64,000 bases of DNA. Origin: Curvibacter sp. CHRR-16 (GTDB lineage: Bacteria; Pseudomonadota; Gammaproteobacteria; Burkholderiales; Burkholderiaceae_C). Position 1 is the first letter of the stretch. Every line of letters begins with the position of its first letter. Under the pieces are notes generated by a model. It did no database searches, had not been told where the DNA came from, and worked only from the letters and a program-made list of their open reading frames with translations. The stretch covers positions 310,001-374,000 of the forward strand of contig NZ_JAHCSH010000002.1 in assembly GCF_018474005.1 (NCBI RefSeq). Reading direction: 5' to 3'. Positions 63,984 to 64,000 of the stretch are shown one piece after another. The position numbers and the translations under genes are program-made.

Positions 63984-64000
63984 CTCGCCAGCATTGCTGT

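Overview
The window is one stretch of a GC-rich betaproteobacterial chromosome, most likely Burkholderiales, family Comamonadaceae (Acidovorax/Alicycliphilus/Simplicispira-like). This is inferred from protein character, the recG / membrane protein / oxyR / ubiA order, the lptA-lptB-rpoN order, and a short dispersed repeat of a kind common in that family. Most of the sequence is core chromosome. Two blocks are accessory: a TIR/toxin island at 12.5-15.7 kb and a type II-C CRISPR-Cas locus at 31.8-37.7 kb. No tRNA, rRNA or insertion sequence was recognised.

Left part (1-12.5 kb): the end of a glycerophosphodiesterase gene, small membrane genes, a HAD phosphatase, hemA-prfA, a histidine-decarboxylase-like PLP enzyme, an FMN glutamate-synthase-like protein, and a catabolic-looking run (CaiB CoA-transferase, HMG-CoA-lyase-like enzyme, VOC protein, glycerate 2-kinase). 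Island 1 (12.5-15.7 kb) holds a Phd/VapC toxin-antitoxin pair with a palindromic operator, a three-gene operon with two different TIR-type proteins around a small helical protein, and a lone PIN gene coupled to an rRNA methyltransferase. It is followed by rpoN-lptB-lptA (lptC is not adjacent), dsbA, a SPOR protein, argS, a duplicated PsiF protein, and a TetR-controlled RND efflux operon with an AcrR-type operator.

CRISPR locus (31.8-37.7 kb): cas9 (1032 aa, all RuvC and HNH residues present), cas1, cas2 and an array of 15 repeats and 14 spacers. The crRNA and tracrRNA signals point to the minus strand, opposite to the cas genes. The tracrRNA has a near-perfect anti-repeat and an intrinsic terminator. 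Just 5' of the anti-repeat lies a second, degenerate crRNA-type repeat, separated from it by a 6-bp hairpin. A transcript from an upstream TATAAT promoter would therefore be a natural single-guide RNA. The 11 nt before the degenerate repeat recur exactly once more nearby, between the long-tracrRNA promoter and a candidate cas9 promoter. This predicts Cas9-mediated autorepression, analogous to the long tracrRNA of Streptococcus pyogenes type II-A but here in a type II-C system. The cas9 leader also contains a candidate terminator/antiterminator switch.

Right part (37.9-64 kb): ubiA, oxyR, recG, a hybrid histidine kinase, queA and tgt (queuosine), a degenerate diguanylate cyclase, two more chemoreceptors (three in the window), two FAD oxidoreductases, and a DctB-like kinase with a FixJ-like regulator whose overlap is built of 12-bp tandem repeats. 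Next come a toxin-first PIN/RHH pair lying between two copies of the regulator's 3' end, an NMT1/SsuA-type ABC importer, a patatin phospholipase, and a divergent DoxX/LysR pair.
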